Under the pieces are notes generated by a model that saw nothing but the letters and a program-made list of their open reading frames with translations, was not told the origin of the DNA and ran no database searches. Source: Pseudomonas simiae (lineage in GTDB: Bacteria; Pseudomonadota; Gammaproteobacteria; Pseudomonadales; Pseudomonadaceae). Taken from it: DNA of 64,000 nucleotides. Made by a program: the position numbers and the translations under genes. Positions within the stretch are counted from its first letter, which is position 1. Each line of letters opens with the position of its first letter. Positions 26,811 to 34,562 of the stretch are shown here, piece after piece. The stretch spans positions 399,718 through 463,717 of the forward strand of contig NZ_FOKB01000005.1 of NCBI RefSeq assembly GCF_900111895.1, written 5' to 3'.

Positions 26811-27083
26811 ATGAACTTCTTCAAGAAACTGTTCGGCTCATCGACAAAAACGGAAGTACCTGCGCCTACGCCCAATGCAGCGGAGTCGCCCGAACCCGAC
26901 GCCGCCAACCACGCCGCTCGCCTGGCCACCGCCGAATGCCTGGACCGACACTGGCAGTCCGTGGGCACCGTCGAGAAAGACGTGCGCACAGGTGGGCGCG
27001 CGGCGCGGGAAGATTTGGTGGCGCGGTTACAGGCGGCAGGGGTTGGGCATGTAAGGGGTGTTTATCGGGAGAGCGTGGTTTAG
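26811..27083 (+). CDS. Small hypothetical protein, possibly truncated
   Basis: 90 residues, starting MNFFKKLFGSS, followed by a Pro/Ala/Glu-rich linker and AARLATAECLDRHWQSVGTVEKDV. The last 30 residues (RTGGRAAREDLVARLQAAG...) differ in composition from the rest, as if the frame had been joined to unrelated sequence. No family recognised. It lies 29 bp after the TetR gene in the same direction. Confidence 0.45.
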   Translation: MNFFKKLFGSSTKTEVPAPTPNAAESPEPDAANHAARLATAECLDRHWQSVGTVEKDVRTGGRAAREDLVARLQAAGVGHVRGVYRESVV

Positions 27084-27237
27084 CAGTGTTTATTGGTGAC
27101 CGTTTTGAGGGGGAGCTATCAGCCAGAAGCGGCCACTCGATCCACCTCAGCCTCCAGCTCTGCTGGAAACCAGGAACGATTGCCGCCCTGCTTCCGCCTC
27201 TATCCACCCAGCACGCCCGGACTGGAACCCGACCTGG

Positions 27238-28668
27238 TCATTTCAACGGGTCATAGGTGACCAATGTCTTCGGCTCCAGATACGCGCTCATCCCCCACCT
27301 GCCCATTTCGCGCCCGAGGCCTGATTGCTTGAATCCACCGAAGGGGGCGCGCGGTTCGTGGGCCAGGGTGTTGATGAGCACGCGTCCCGAATCGATCTGA
27401 AGGGCGAGGTTCATACAACGCTCGGGACTTTTTCCCAGCACCAGGGCGCTCAGCCCATAGTCCGTATCGTTGGCAATACTGATCGCATCAGCGTCATCCT
27501 CGTAGGGGATGATTGTCAGCACGGGGCCGAAGATTTCCTCACGCGCGATGCGCATCCGGTTGTTGGCCTCAGTGAAAATCGTGGGCTTCACGAACCATCC
27601 GGCGTGCAAGCCTTCCGGGCGCCCTTCGCCACCCGACAGTAACCTCGCGCCTTCTTCCTGGCCGATACGGATGTACCGCTGCACCCGTTCCCACTGTTTC
27701 TGGCTCACCATGGGGCCGATGTCGGTGTCGGCGTTGCGCGGATCGCCCGATTGAATCTGTGAGACACCCTCCTTGGCAATCCGCTCGAACTCTGCCAGCC
27801 GGCTGCGCGGCACGAGGATGCGAGTGCCCGCGATGCAAGCCTGGCCACTGTTGAGAAATCCGGCCTGCAACACCAGCGGCATGACTGCCTGGAAATCCGC
27901 ATCGTCAAGCACCACGGTGGGCGACTTGCCGCCGAGTTCCAGCGTCACGCGCTTGATGGTGTCAGCACCGGTTTTGACCAGATGTTGGCCGATAGCGGAC
28001 GACCCCGTGAACGAGATTTTGGCAACGTCGGGGTGACGGGCGATTTCCTCGCCGACCACATTGCCTCGTCCGTTGACGATATTGAATACACCCGGTGGCA
28101 GCCCCGCTTCGTGCAACGCCCTGACCACGACCTGCGTCTGCAACGCGCTCATCTCGCTGGGCTTGATGACGGCGGTGCAGCCTGCCGCCAGCGCAGTGGC
28201 CAGCTTGTTGCAGATAAAACCCGCATTGCTATTCCAGGGTGTGATCAGACCGGTAACGCCCAGGGGCGTCAGAATGACCCTGGCCATGCCGACCTGCTCC
28301 TCGAATTCGAACGCTTCCAGTACATTGATTGCTTGCGCGATCACGTCAGCCGCATAAGTCGCCATCGAGCGCCCGCGGGCCATAGGTGCGCCATATTCCA
28401 CCAGGATGGCTTCCAGCAGTTCTTCCTCCTTTGCCGCCACGGCCCGGTGCATGCGTCGCAGTGCCTCAATGCGCTCCTCCCGGCTGGTAAGCGCCCACGC
28501 CGGGAACGCAGCCTTGGCGGCGGCGATGGCACGCTGTGCGTCCAGCGCATCGCCCAGCCGAACCTGACCGATGACTTCCTCGGTGCTCGGGTTATGAAGG
28601 TCGAACCATTCCTGACCGTTTGGAATGACGAACTCACCGTTGATGTAGATGTGTTCAATGCGTTGCAT
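27238..28668 (-). CDS. NAD(P)-dependent aldehyde dehydrogenase
   Basis: 476 residues, standard ALDH length. LGVTGLITPWNSNAGF and KPSEMSALQ bind the cofactor, VTLELGGKSP carries the general-base Glu, FLNSGQACIAGTR the catalytic Cys, and EEIFGPV the third conserved region. The aldehyde substrate is unknown; the group resembles vanillin/benzaldehyde-type and generic ALDHs. It diverges from a LysR regulator at 28792, with an ATAAG-N11-CTTAT site between them. Confidence 0.9.
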   Translation of the reverse strand: MQRIEHIYINGEFVIPNGQEWFDLHNPSTEEVIGQVRLGDALDAQRAIAAAKAAFPAWALTSREERIEALRRMHRAVAAKEEELLEAILVEYGAPMARGRSMATYAADVIAQAINVLEAFEFEEQVGMARVILTPLGVTGLITPWNSNAGFICNKLATALAAGCTAVIKPSEMSALQTQVVVRALHEAGLPPGVFNIVNGRGNVVGEEIARHPDVAKISFTGSSAIGQHLVKTGADTIKRVTLELGGKSPTVVLDDADFQAVMPLVLQAGFLNSGQACIAGTRILVPRSRLAEFERIAKEGVSQIQSGDPRNADTDIGPMVSQKQWERVQRYIRIGQEEGARLLSGGEGRPEGLHAGWFVKPTIFTEANNRMRIAREEIFGPVLTIIPYEDDADAISIANDTDYGLSALVLGKSPERCMNLALQIDSGRVLINTLAHEPRAPFGGFKQSGLGREMGRWGMSAYLEPKTLVTYDPLK

Positions 28669-28743
28669 GGCAACTCCTCACTCAAAATGACTCGCCTGAA
28701 CCGAGCCTCTGTGAAGGAAGTTTAAGAAGGGATCATTGTTCCG

Positions 28744-28764
28744 ATAAGCTATCCTTTGACTTAT
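28744..28764. promoter_or_regulatory. Putative LysR box (ATAAG-N11-CTTAT)
   Basis: This interrupted dyad has the T-N11-A spacing of LysR boxes. It lies 28 bp upstream of the LysR start and 76 bp from the aldehyde dehydrogenase start. Confidence 0.55.
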
Positions 28765-28791
28765 GAAGCATCCGCAATTTCAGGACAATCC

Positions 28792-29694
28792 ATGCACAGA
28801 ACAGGAATGACCGAACTGGAAGTGGTTCTGGCCGTTGCTCGCCGCAGCAGCTTTCGTGGCGCAGCACAAGAGTTGGGCATGTCCACCACCGCCGTGAGCA
28901 GTGCGGTGGCCGGCCTGGAAGCGCGCCTGAAGGTGCGCCTGTTCAATCGCTCCACGCGCAGCGTTGCCCTCACCGACATCGGGCAACGCTATGTGGAACG
29001 CATCGCCCCGGCGTTGGCACAGATCAAAAGTGCCGGCGAAGAGGCCAGCGTCGGCCCCGACAAGCCCAGCGGCACACTGCGTATCAATGCACCGCATGGC
29101 GGGGCCTATCTGCTGCTGGAGCCGCTGTTCAAGCAGTACGCTCAGCGCTATCCCGACGTGCGCATCGACATCGTCAGCGAATCAGGCATGGTCGACATCG
29201 TCGCCGGAGGTTTCGACGCGGGGATTCGCCTGGCAGAGTCGGTGCCACAAGACATGATTGCCGTAAAACTGTCAGATGACATTCGAATGCTTGTGGTGGC
29301 AACGCCCGAGTATCTCGAACGCCAGGGTGTGCCCGAGCATCCGCAAGACCTGCTCAGCCACCAGAGCATTGGCATGCGCATGGCCCACGGCGGCCTCTAC
29401 CAATGGGAACTGGAGCGAAACGGTGAAAAGTTGCAGATGAATCTGCCGGTGCGCTTCATTTTCAACGAGATGCTGGCTATCAAACAGGCCGTGGTGTTGG
29501 GCCTTGGCATCGGTTTCATTTCCGAGTGGTTCATACAGGAAGAACTGGCCAGCGGCGCCCTGGTGCCAGTGCTGGTACCGTGGTGCCCGTCGTTCGGCGG
29601 TTTGAGGCTTTACTACTCGGGCCATCGCTTCGTACCGCCGCGATTACGCGCATTGATTGATCTGGCGCACGCGCTGCGGCCCACTGTGGTTTGA
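28792..29694 (+). CDS. LysR family transcriptional regulator
   Basis: 300 residues from the ATG at 28792. The HTH reads VVLAVARRSSFRGAAQELGMSTTAVSSAVAGLEARLKVRLFNRSTRSVALTDIG. The effector domain (GTLRINAPHGGAYLLLEPLF, GFDAGIRLAESVPQDMIAV) belongs to the large DmlR/PgrR-like subgroup. It probably regulates the divergent aldehyde dehydrogenase. Confidence 0.9.
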   Translation: MHRTGMTELEVVLAVARRSSFRGAAQELGMSTTAVSSAVAGLEARLKVRLFNRSTRSVALTDIGQRYVERIAPALAQIKSAGEEASVGPDKPSGTLRINAPHGGAYLLLEPLFKQYAQRYPDVRIDIVSESGMVDIVAGGFDAGIRLAESVPQDMIAVKLSDDIRMLVVATPEYLERQGVPEHPQDLLSHQSIGMRMAHGGLYQWELERNGEKLQMNLPVRFIFNEMLAIKQAVVLGLGIGFISEWFIQEELASGALVPVLVPWCPSFGGLRLYYSGHRFVPPRLRALIDLAHALRPTVV

Positions 29695-29815
29695 GCATGT
29701 CGCTATGGGCCGTTTTCGGCCAAAAGCAGACATTAACGTCGGAGATAAACGGCGGCTGATAAGTTGGCAAAATCGGCCAATCAGACGTTCATGTCGATCA
29801 ATCCGCTAGTCCCTC

Positions 29816-29935
29816 TCATGCTCGGCCAGCCGGCATGAATGTCCCGCAAGTGGGGCAGTCAACGCCATCGCTCGCCATTTGCATAACCCCCTCGCCGCAC
29901 TCCGGGCAAACCTGCCCCCCATAACCGGGAGCCAT
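29816..29935 (-). pseudogene. Zinc-ribbon C-terminal fragment (two CxxC pairs)
   Basis: From the ATG at 29935 the frame gives 39 residues with CPEC and CPTC pairs 16 residues apart, a plausible zinc ribbon. The open frame continues upstream through AVAVSSQAALLRE to a stop near 29990 without a start, so it looks like the tail of a larger protein. The upstream part lies in the left arm of the inverted repeat, and the right arm encodes the same peptide before stopping. Parent family not recognised. Confidence 0.4.
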
Positions 29936-29980
29936 TTCTCGCAGCAACGCGGCTTGCGATGAAACGGCAACAGCCCCTAG
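29931..29980. repeat. Left arm of 50-bp inverted repeat
   Basis: This segment is the reverse complement of 32055-32104 with a single mismatch (49/50). Its core on the minus strand reads GTTGCCGTTTCATCGCAAGC. The two arms bracket the chemoreceptor gene at 30403-32058. Confidence 0.85.
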
Positions 29981-30198
29981 CGAAAAGCATGCTCACAATT
30001 AGCGTGCCCTGGCTCACCCCCCTACAAAATACCTGTACAGAAATAGCACTACGCATTTTTACAGCGCTCGCAGGATTCTATCGGCCCAAAGAGGGCCTTG
30101 GGCTGTATCGCCGCCAAACAGTAGTCAGCCCGATAGCCGGGCCTCTATTCCTGGCGCTTGCCAGAAACCGGAGGTTACTGACCGTTCATCGGGATTGA

Positions 30199-30219
30199 GT
30201 GATGTCATGACGACATCAC
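30199..30219. promoter_or_regulatory. Perfect palindrome GTGATGTC-N5-GACATCAC
   Basis: 8-bp arms around an ATGAC centre lie about 184 bp before the chemoreceptor start. This is a likely operator for an unknown dimeric regulator. Confidence 0.5.
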
Positions 30220-30229
30220 TCCGATATAG

Positions 30230-30266
30230 TTGTACAAGAGTTGTACAATAACAAATTCTTGTACAA
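30230..30266. promoter_or_regulatory. Three TTGTACAA boxes
   Basis: The 8-bp palindrome TTGTACAA occurs at 30230-30237, 30241-30248 and 30259-30266, at intervals of 11 and 18 bases. Clustered identical palindromes suggest an operator array, 137 bp upstream of the chemoreceptor ATG. Confidence 0.55.
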
Positions 30267-30402
30267 GATTCCACCGACTAGGAAATAACGCCGCGACTCG
30301 TTGCCGTCGAACAAAAGAATGCCTGCGCAGGATGCGGACCAAGGGCGAATACATACCCTTGCAGGTGTCCCTAAATTGCTCCTCCCACTACGCAGGTACA
30401 TC

Positions 30403-32058
30403 ATGCCAACGCACACTCCCCGGCTCTCTACACGGACCAGTCTCTATGCCGGCTATGCCAGCCTGCTCGCGTTTATGTTGCTGATCGCCGCTATCTCGCT
30501 GTACGCCCTGGCTAACAGCAATAAGGACTTTTTTCTCTACGTTAATGGCGTTGATGCACGTACCCGCCTGGCCAACACACTGAACGACGCCGCCGCCCAG
30601 CGTGCGATTGCCCTGCGTAACATCGCCTTAAACAGCAATGTCACCGCGAGAGGACAGCAGCGAGGCGCGATTGCCGCCAACGAACAAATGGTGGCCAGCA
30701 GCCTCGCCGCGCTACGCCAGGCAACTGATAACCATGGTGATGTGTCGCCCAAAGCACGTGAACTGTTCTCAACCATCGAGCAGGTCGAGAGCCGCTACGA
30801 ACCGGTAGCGCACACCATTGCCGAACACCTGTTCAAGGGTGAAAACGATGAGGCCCTGCGCATGGTCAGCGAGCAGTGCACACCATTACTGGCCGAGCTG
30901 ACACAGGCAATTGGCGAATACCTGCGCTACACCAACCAGAGAGCAGACCTGCAGGTCAGCGAAAATGACGAACACTATCTGTCACAACGCAACCTTCTGC
31001 TCGCCATTACTGCGCTGGCCGTCTTACTAGCAGCGGTACTGGGCTACGTCATCAGCCGCAACCTGCTGCGCGCGCTGGGTGCCGAACCGAGTGAACTCAA
31101 CCAGCTCGCCCAACGGGTTGCCAACGGCGATTTGCGCGCTAGCGAACGCACGATTGAGCCACCACAAGCCAGCATCATGGCCGCCCTGCTGAGCATGCAG
31201 GAGAACTTGCGGGACATGACCAAGGGCATAAACCTGTCCTCACAGACCGTGGCCGAATCCAGCCAGGAGCTTAGCCAATCGAGCCTGAGAAACGCCGAAA
31301 GCGTGGCCATGGCACAGTGCGAGGTCGAGCAGATCGTCACCGCCGTTCACCAAATGGCCGCCACCGTGCAGGATGTCGCGCGCAACGCCGAATCCGCCGC
31401 CAGTGCCGCCAGCGAGGCCGATAGCGCGGCCCTGTACAGCCAGCAGAAGGCCAAAGATGCCGTGAACATGATCAGCGAGCTGGCCGAGACAATCGAACAG
31501 TCCAACATGGCCATGGGCCGGCTGAAGAATGAAACCGGCAATATCGGCGGCGTGCTTGAAGTGATCAAGTCGGTGGCCGACCAGACCAACCTGCTGGCCC
31601 TCAATGCAGCCATCGAAGCTGCCCGTGCTGGCGAGGCCGGACGCGGCTTCGCGGTGGTAGCCGACGAGGTGCGCAGCCTGGCACAGCGTACCCAGAAGGC
31701 CACCTCAGAGATCGAGGGGCTGATCGCCAGTCTGCAGAAAATTGCCGACGAGACCTCGCAGCATATGCAACGCTGCAAGAGCTCCAGTGCGCAGTCGGTG
31801 TCCGGCGTTTCCGAGGCCGGTGACGCGGTAAGCACGATCGTAACCATGATCGAGCGGATCAACGGCATGAACCACCAAATCGCCGCTGCCGCCGAGCAGC
31901 AGAGTACCGTTGCCGAGCAGATCAGCCGGGGCATCGTGACCGTCAGCGAAAGCGCCGAGCAATCCGCTGCAGCCTTCCGCAGCGCTCAGCAGGAAAGCGA
32001 AGGACTGGCACGCACCAGCGTGACATTGCGAGAGAACATCTCGCGCTTTCAGCTCTAG
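30403..32058 (+). CDS. Methyl-accepting chemotaxis protein, 4-helix-bundle type
   Basis: 551 residues from the ATG at 30403; a longer open frame to 30301 lacks a start with a ribosome site. TM1 (about 16-38) is followed by a periplasmic helical domain of about 150 residues with DARTRLANTLNDAAAQRAIALRNIA, typical of 4HB_MCP sensors. TM2 (about 195-215) leads to a HAMP-like GAEPSELNQLAQRVANGDLR and the signalling tip VADQTNLLALNAAIEAARAGE. Ligands are probably small organic acids or amines, but this is unproven. The gene lies between 49/50-identical inverted repeats, and its stop codon falls inside the right arm. Confidence 0.9.
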   Translation: MPTHTPRLSTRTSLYAGYASLLAFMLLIAAISLYALANSNKDFFLYVNGVDARTRLANTLNDAAAQRAIALRNIALNSNVTARGQQRGAIAANEQMVASSLAALRQATDNHGDVSPKARELFSTIEQVESRYEPVAHTIAEHLFKGENDEALRMVSEQCTPLLAELTQAIGEYLRYTNQRADLQVSENDEHYLSQRNLLLAITALAVLLAAVLGYVISRNLLRALGAEPSELNQLAQRVANGDLRASERTIEPPQASIMAALLSMQENLRDMTKGINLSSQTVAESSQELSQSSLRNAESVAMAQCEVEQIVTAVHQMAATVQDVARNAESAASAASEADSAALYSQQKAKDAVNMISELAETIEQSNMAMGRLKNETGNIGGVLEVIKSVADQTNLLALNAAIEAARAGEAGRGFAVVADEVRSLAQRTQKATSEIEGLIASLQKIADETSQHMQRCKSSSAQSVSGVSEAGDAVSTIVTMIERINGMNHQIAAAAEQQSTVAEQISRGIVTVSESAEQSAAAFRSAQQESEGLARTSVTLRENISRFQL

Positions 32059-32104
32059 GGTCTGTTGCCGTTTCATCGCAAGCCGCGTTGCTGCGAGAAA
32101 TGGC
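32055..32104. repeat. Right arm of 50-bp inverted repeat
   Basis: Reverse complement of 29931-29980 with one mismatch. It contains the TAG stop (32056-32058) of the chemoreceptor gene. In the frame matching the Zn-ribbon fragment it reads VAVSSQAALLREMAPS and stops. Confidence 0.85.
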
Positions 32105-32167
32105 CCCCAGTTAGCCGCAGGACGCAGGTAATGGTCCGAGTCCTGCAACAACAGCGGGGGCCATTTT
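32097..32167. terminator. Large hairpin downstream of the chemoreceptor gene
   Basis: Outer arms AAATGGCCCCC / GGGGGCCATTT and inner arms GCAGGAC / GTCCTGC form a two-part stem, followed by TTCCTAGT. It probably ends the chemoreceptor transcript. The 5' side overlaps the inverted-repeat arm. Confidence 0.55.
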
Positions 32168-32215
32168 CCTAGTAACCTTATGACCACAATTGTGCAATAC
32201 CTGCCATTTTTGAGC

Positions 32216-32239
32216 GTCTGCTTTTGGCCAAAAGCAGAC
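32216..32239. repeat. 24-bp perfect palindrome with TTTTGGCCAAAA core
   Basis: The palindrome is GTCTGC-TTTTGGCCAAAA-GCAGAC. A half copy lies near 29713-29731, and degenerate copies (CTGCTTTGGGTCGAAAGCAG, GACCGCTTTAGACCCGAAGC) at about 32724-32775. It is a dispersed intergenic repeat marking both sides of the chemoreceptor locus. Confidence 0.7.
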
Positions 32240-32315
32240 TGTGGACAGGTAGCCGTTGATGTCTCTACGCTGGACAATCTAGTGACAGCACAGCGGTAAA
32301 AAAGGAGTAGTCACG

Positions 32316-32681
32316 TTGGAAGTTGCCATTGATCGAGATAGCGTTCATGCAGGAGATGATCTGGGAAGCCATGCGACGTCGATCACACTCGATCCATCAG
32401 CAACGCTGCGCGCCTTAATCGAAGTGATACAAGAAGCCGGCTACTTACCGGGTATCAATGGAGGCAAGGCTACTTGGATTATTTGGTCGTCTGACAAACC
32501 AATAGGTGTTTTAGCGCAGCAATGGCCAGCACCTAAATTGACCGTGCCGCCCGAAAGCACCGTTGATCAATATTTCGGAAATACCGAACCTCGCCTTCTG
32601 TTCAGATATTGGTGTCAGGCAGATCCAGATGAGGTCTTTTCGAATATCAAGACCGGAAATGAGCCACCTTCACGATTTTAG
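32316..32681 (+). CDS. Hypothetical protein, possible immunity-type small protein
   Basis: 121 residues. The start is the TTG at 32316, with AAAGGAG nine bases upstream (32301-32307), which decides it over later ATGs. The protein is acidic (MEVAIDRDSVHAGDDLGSHATSITLD) with ALIEVIQEAGYLPGINGGKATWIIWSSDKPIGVLAQQW in the middle. I recognise no named domain; length, acidity and isolated placement resemble immunity proteins of polymorphic toxins, but no toxin gene is present. It lies between intergenic repeats and is lower in GC than core genes. Confidence 0.6.
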   Translation: MEVAIDRDSVHAGDDLGSHATSITLDPSATLRALIEVIQEAGYLPGINGGKATWIIWSSDKPIGVLAQQWPAPKLTVPPESTVDQYFGNTEPRLLFRYWCQADPDEVFSNIKTGNEPPSRF

Positions 32682-32719
32682 GATTGGCGGTGGACATTTC
32701 TGTCGATCAATGCGGTTCA

Positions 32720-32775
32720 GATGACTGCTTTGGGTCGAAAGCAGCCGGTCACGACTGACCGCTTTAGACCCGAAG
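32720..32775. repeat. Degenerate copies of the CTGCTTTNGG palindromic repeat
   Basis: CTGCTTTGGGTCGAAAGCAG and, 28 bases on, CCGCTTTAGACCCGAAGCGG are related imperfect palindromes. They match the dispersed element at 32216-32239. Confidence 0.5.
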
Positions 32776-32857
32776 CGGACACTTCTGTGTGCCATACAGG
32801 TAATGAAGGATGTGCGGCGCAAAGCCGATCAGCGATTGTTTTCGCCTAAAAGCACGG

Positions 32858-33280
32858 TTACGCCTCTGCTTTAATCAGCACGCCACTCTTAACCCGCGCA
32901 TCCAGAATCGCGGAAAACGCCTTAAAATCGTGCGCGGATTCCGGGGCAACATACATCAAGTTGCCAAAGTGGTCGGCGTAGTCTTGAAGGTAAAGGCCAT
33001 TGCTCCCGTAATACTGTTGCGCAATCTCATTTCCAGCGTCGTTCAAGTCCTCCTCGGTAAATTTGCCATCGCAATACCTAAAGAGAAACTCGGTGGCGGA
33101 GAGTTCGCCGCCGATCACGCGGGCGACGGCTTCAGGCTCTTCCTCGGCGTGAAAGTCGCCAGCCCAGCCTTTAATAAAACACCATCTTAAGAACAGCGCT
33201 ATGTGTGTGCCGCCATGTTCCGGTGGTTGGCCTGCTGGAAAGTCTCCGCCATGGTGCCAGCTTGCATCATCGTATTTCAT
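32858..33280 (-). CDS. DUF7832-like protein
   Basis: 140 residues. MKYDDASWHHGGDFPAGQPPEHGGTHIALFLRWCFIKG is the recognisable start of a family of small proteins (DUF7832) common near toxin-immunity loci. ATEFLFRYCDGKFTEEDLNDAGNEIAQQYY follows. No catalytic motif is seen. An immunity function is only suggested by the family's usual context. The gene stands alone among repeat-rich spacers. Confidence 0.7.
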   Translation of the reverse strand: MKYDDASWHHGGDFPAGQPPEHGGTHIALFLRWCFIKGWAGDFHAEEEPEAVARVIGGELSATEFLFRYCDGKFTEEDLNDAGNEIAQQYYGSNGLYLQDYADHFGNLMYVAPESAHDFKAFSAILDARVKSGVLIKAEA

Positions 33281-33390
33281 GGGCGTCCTTGAGATGTTTT
33301 GCGTTGAAAACGGGAGTTCGATTTATCACGATTTCGCAGGGATAAGGTAGGTCTGTTTTAACGTTCAGCCACCCCACGCAGTATCTTGGG

Positions 33391-33867
33391 TCATTGAACC
33401 GTCCTTATCGACGTGATCGCCAGGAAGGTCGTCGGCCCATCGGGACCGGACGGCCCCCGATAGCACCCTTGCGCCTGGAGGTGATGAACCGCTGCGGCGG
33501 TCAGTTCCCAGGCCATGCTTTCATCCTGAATGGCAAAGGCCTGGTCGTCGCCAAACAGGTCAAACCCCGTGATGGCTTGAAGCTGCTTGAGTGGCAGCGC
33601 GGCCTCGCGCAATGCAGGGTCGACGCTAGGGTTGCTCCAGGCCCATTTCCAGGTGCTGAATTTACCCGAGTAGCTGCCGATGCTTACGACGTCTGCCACG
33701 ACGGCCAGCCTGTCGTGGCTGTCGAAGAACTGGAGTACCCCCTTGGATTGTTCGAACCACCAGCGGGCCATTTCGCCCAGCCCGTAAACCCGGCTCAACT
33801 CCGTCTGTTTCAGTGACAGCTCATCCATCACTTGCGCCAAAAATGCTTCAAATTCATGGTCCGTCAT
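33391..33867 (-). CDS. DUF6882-like protein
   Basis: 158 residues from the ATG at 33867, which has AAGGAG upstream. The core FSTWKWAWSNPSVDPALREAALPLKQL and AWELTAAAVHHLQAQGCYRGP match a family of uncharacterised bacterial proteins (DUF6882), often next to other orphan immunity-like genes. Its start overlaps the end of the upstream GNAT gene by 14 bp, so the two are translated from one message. Confidence 0.7.
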   Translation of the reverse strand: MTDHEFEAFLAQVMDELSLKQTELSRVYGLGEMARWWFEQSKGVLQFFDSHDRLAVVADVVSIGSYSGKFSTWKWAWSNPSVDPALREAALPLKQLQAITGFDLFGDDQAFAIQDESMAWELTAAAVHHLQAQGCYRGPSGPDGPTTFLAITSIRTVQ

Positions 33868-34399
33868 GGACGTCTCCTTGTTGTGCAGCAAAAGCCAGCC
33901 GATACCTGACTTCCTCCAGTGTCACGCCGCCCCTTATCAGGTTGCGCTCACTGCCGGCATCCGCGACACAGCCTGCCCTGCGATAAAACCGGATCGCTCT
34001 TTCATTAAGGCTCAACACCCAAAGCGTCACCCCCTGAAATCCACACTCCCTCAATGTCTGCAGGCCGGCCTTCCACAAGGCCAGCCCGGCGCCCGTTTGC
34101 CAATACCGGGCTAACACGTAGATGGCCATGACCTCGCCGGTGTTTGCCCCAGCGGCATCTTCGTCACGGCTGGCGCCCACAGAGATCCAGCCGACGACTT
34201 GCTTATCCACCTGCGCGACCCACACGTGGGACTCATCCGATTCTAACGCGCGCATCCAGAAGGATTCACGCTGAGCCAGGGTGGCTTCCAGCGAACTCAG
34301 GTATTGAGCAGGCATCAGGTCACGATACGCGGCTTGCCAACTGCTGATATGCACCTGGGCAATGGTCTTTGCATCAGAGGGTAATGCCTTGCGGATCAT
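33854..34399 (-). CDS. GNAT family N-acetyltransferase
   Basis: 181 residues from the ATG at 34399. MIRKALPSDAKTIAQVHISSWQAAYRDLMPAQYL is a typical GNAT start; EVMAIYVLARYWQTGAGLALW holds the acetyl-CoA binding loop (Q/R-x-x-G-x-G/A, here RYWQTGAG) and LNERAIRFYRRAGCV motif B. The acceptor substrate is unknown. First gene of a two-gene unit with the DUF6882 protein. Confidence 0.87.
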   Translation of the reverse strand: MIRKALPSDAKTIAQVHISSWQAAYRDLMPAQYLSSLEATLAQRESFWMRALESDESHVWVAQVDKQVVGWISVGASRDEDAAGANTGEVMAIYVLARYWQTGAGLALWKAGLQTLRECGFQGVTLWVLSLNERAIRFYRRAGCVADAGSERNLIRGGVTLEEVRYRLAFAAQQGDVHDGP

Positions 34400-34562
34400 T
34401 GAAGTATTCCTGCTTCGTACTCTGGACAACAACGGTAGCGAATACAGGTAACGGATTTATTTTTTCATTCAGTAATCCGCCACCTTTCAGGCTTCGAAAA
34501 ATTCGCTGTCTGGAAGCACACGCAGGCTGATATGTTTCGAGCCTCACGCAAAGGGAGGTGCC

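Larger units (their letters stand above)
29695..30402. other. 708-bp gene-poor region with palindromes, a repeat arm and a Zn-ribbon fragment
   Basis: It holds a half palindrome TTTTCGGCCAAAAGCAGAC (about 29713-29731), a minus-strand Zn-ribbon fragment (29816-29935), the left arm of an inverted repeat (29931-29980), a perfect palindrome (30199-30219) and three TTGTACAA boxes (30230-30266). The mixture suggests past recombination plus the control region of the chemoreceptor gene at 30403. Confidence 0.5.

Noticed and set aside
29931..32104. Calling the repeat-bounded segment a transposon
   Set aside because: There is no transposase, no visible target-site duplication, and the arms themselves look like duplicated coding sequence.
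32097..32167. Possible integron attC site, because of GTTAGCC and CAACAAC in a folded repeat
   Set aside because: The core sites are in the wrong order and orientation for attC, and there is no integrase or cassette array. The structure is better read as a hairpin terminator.
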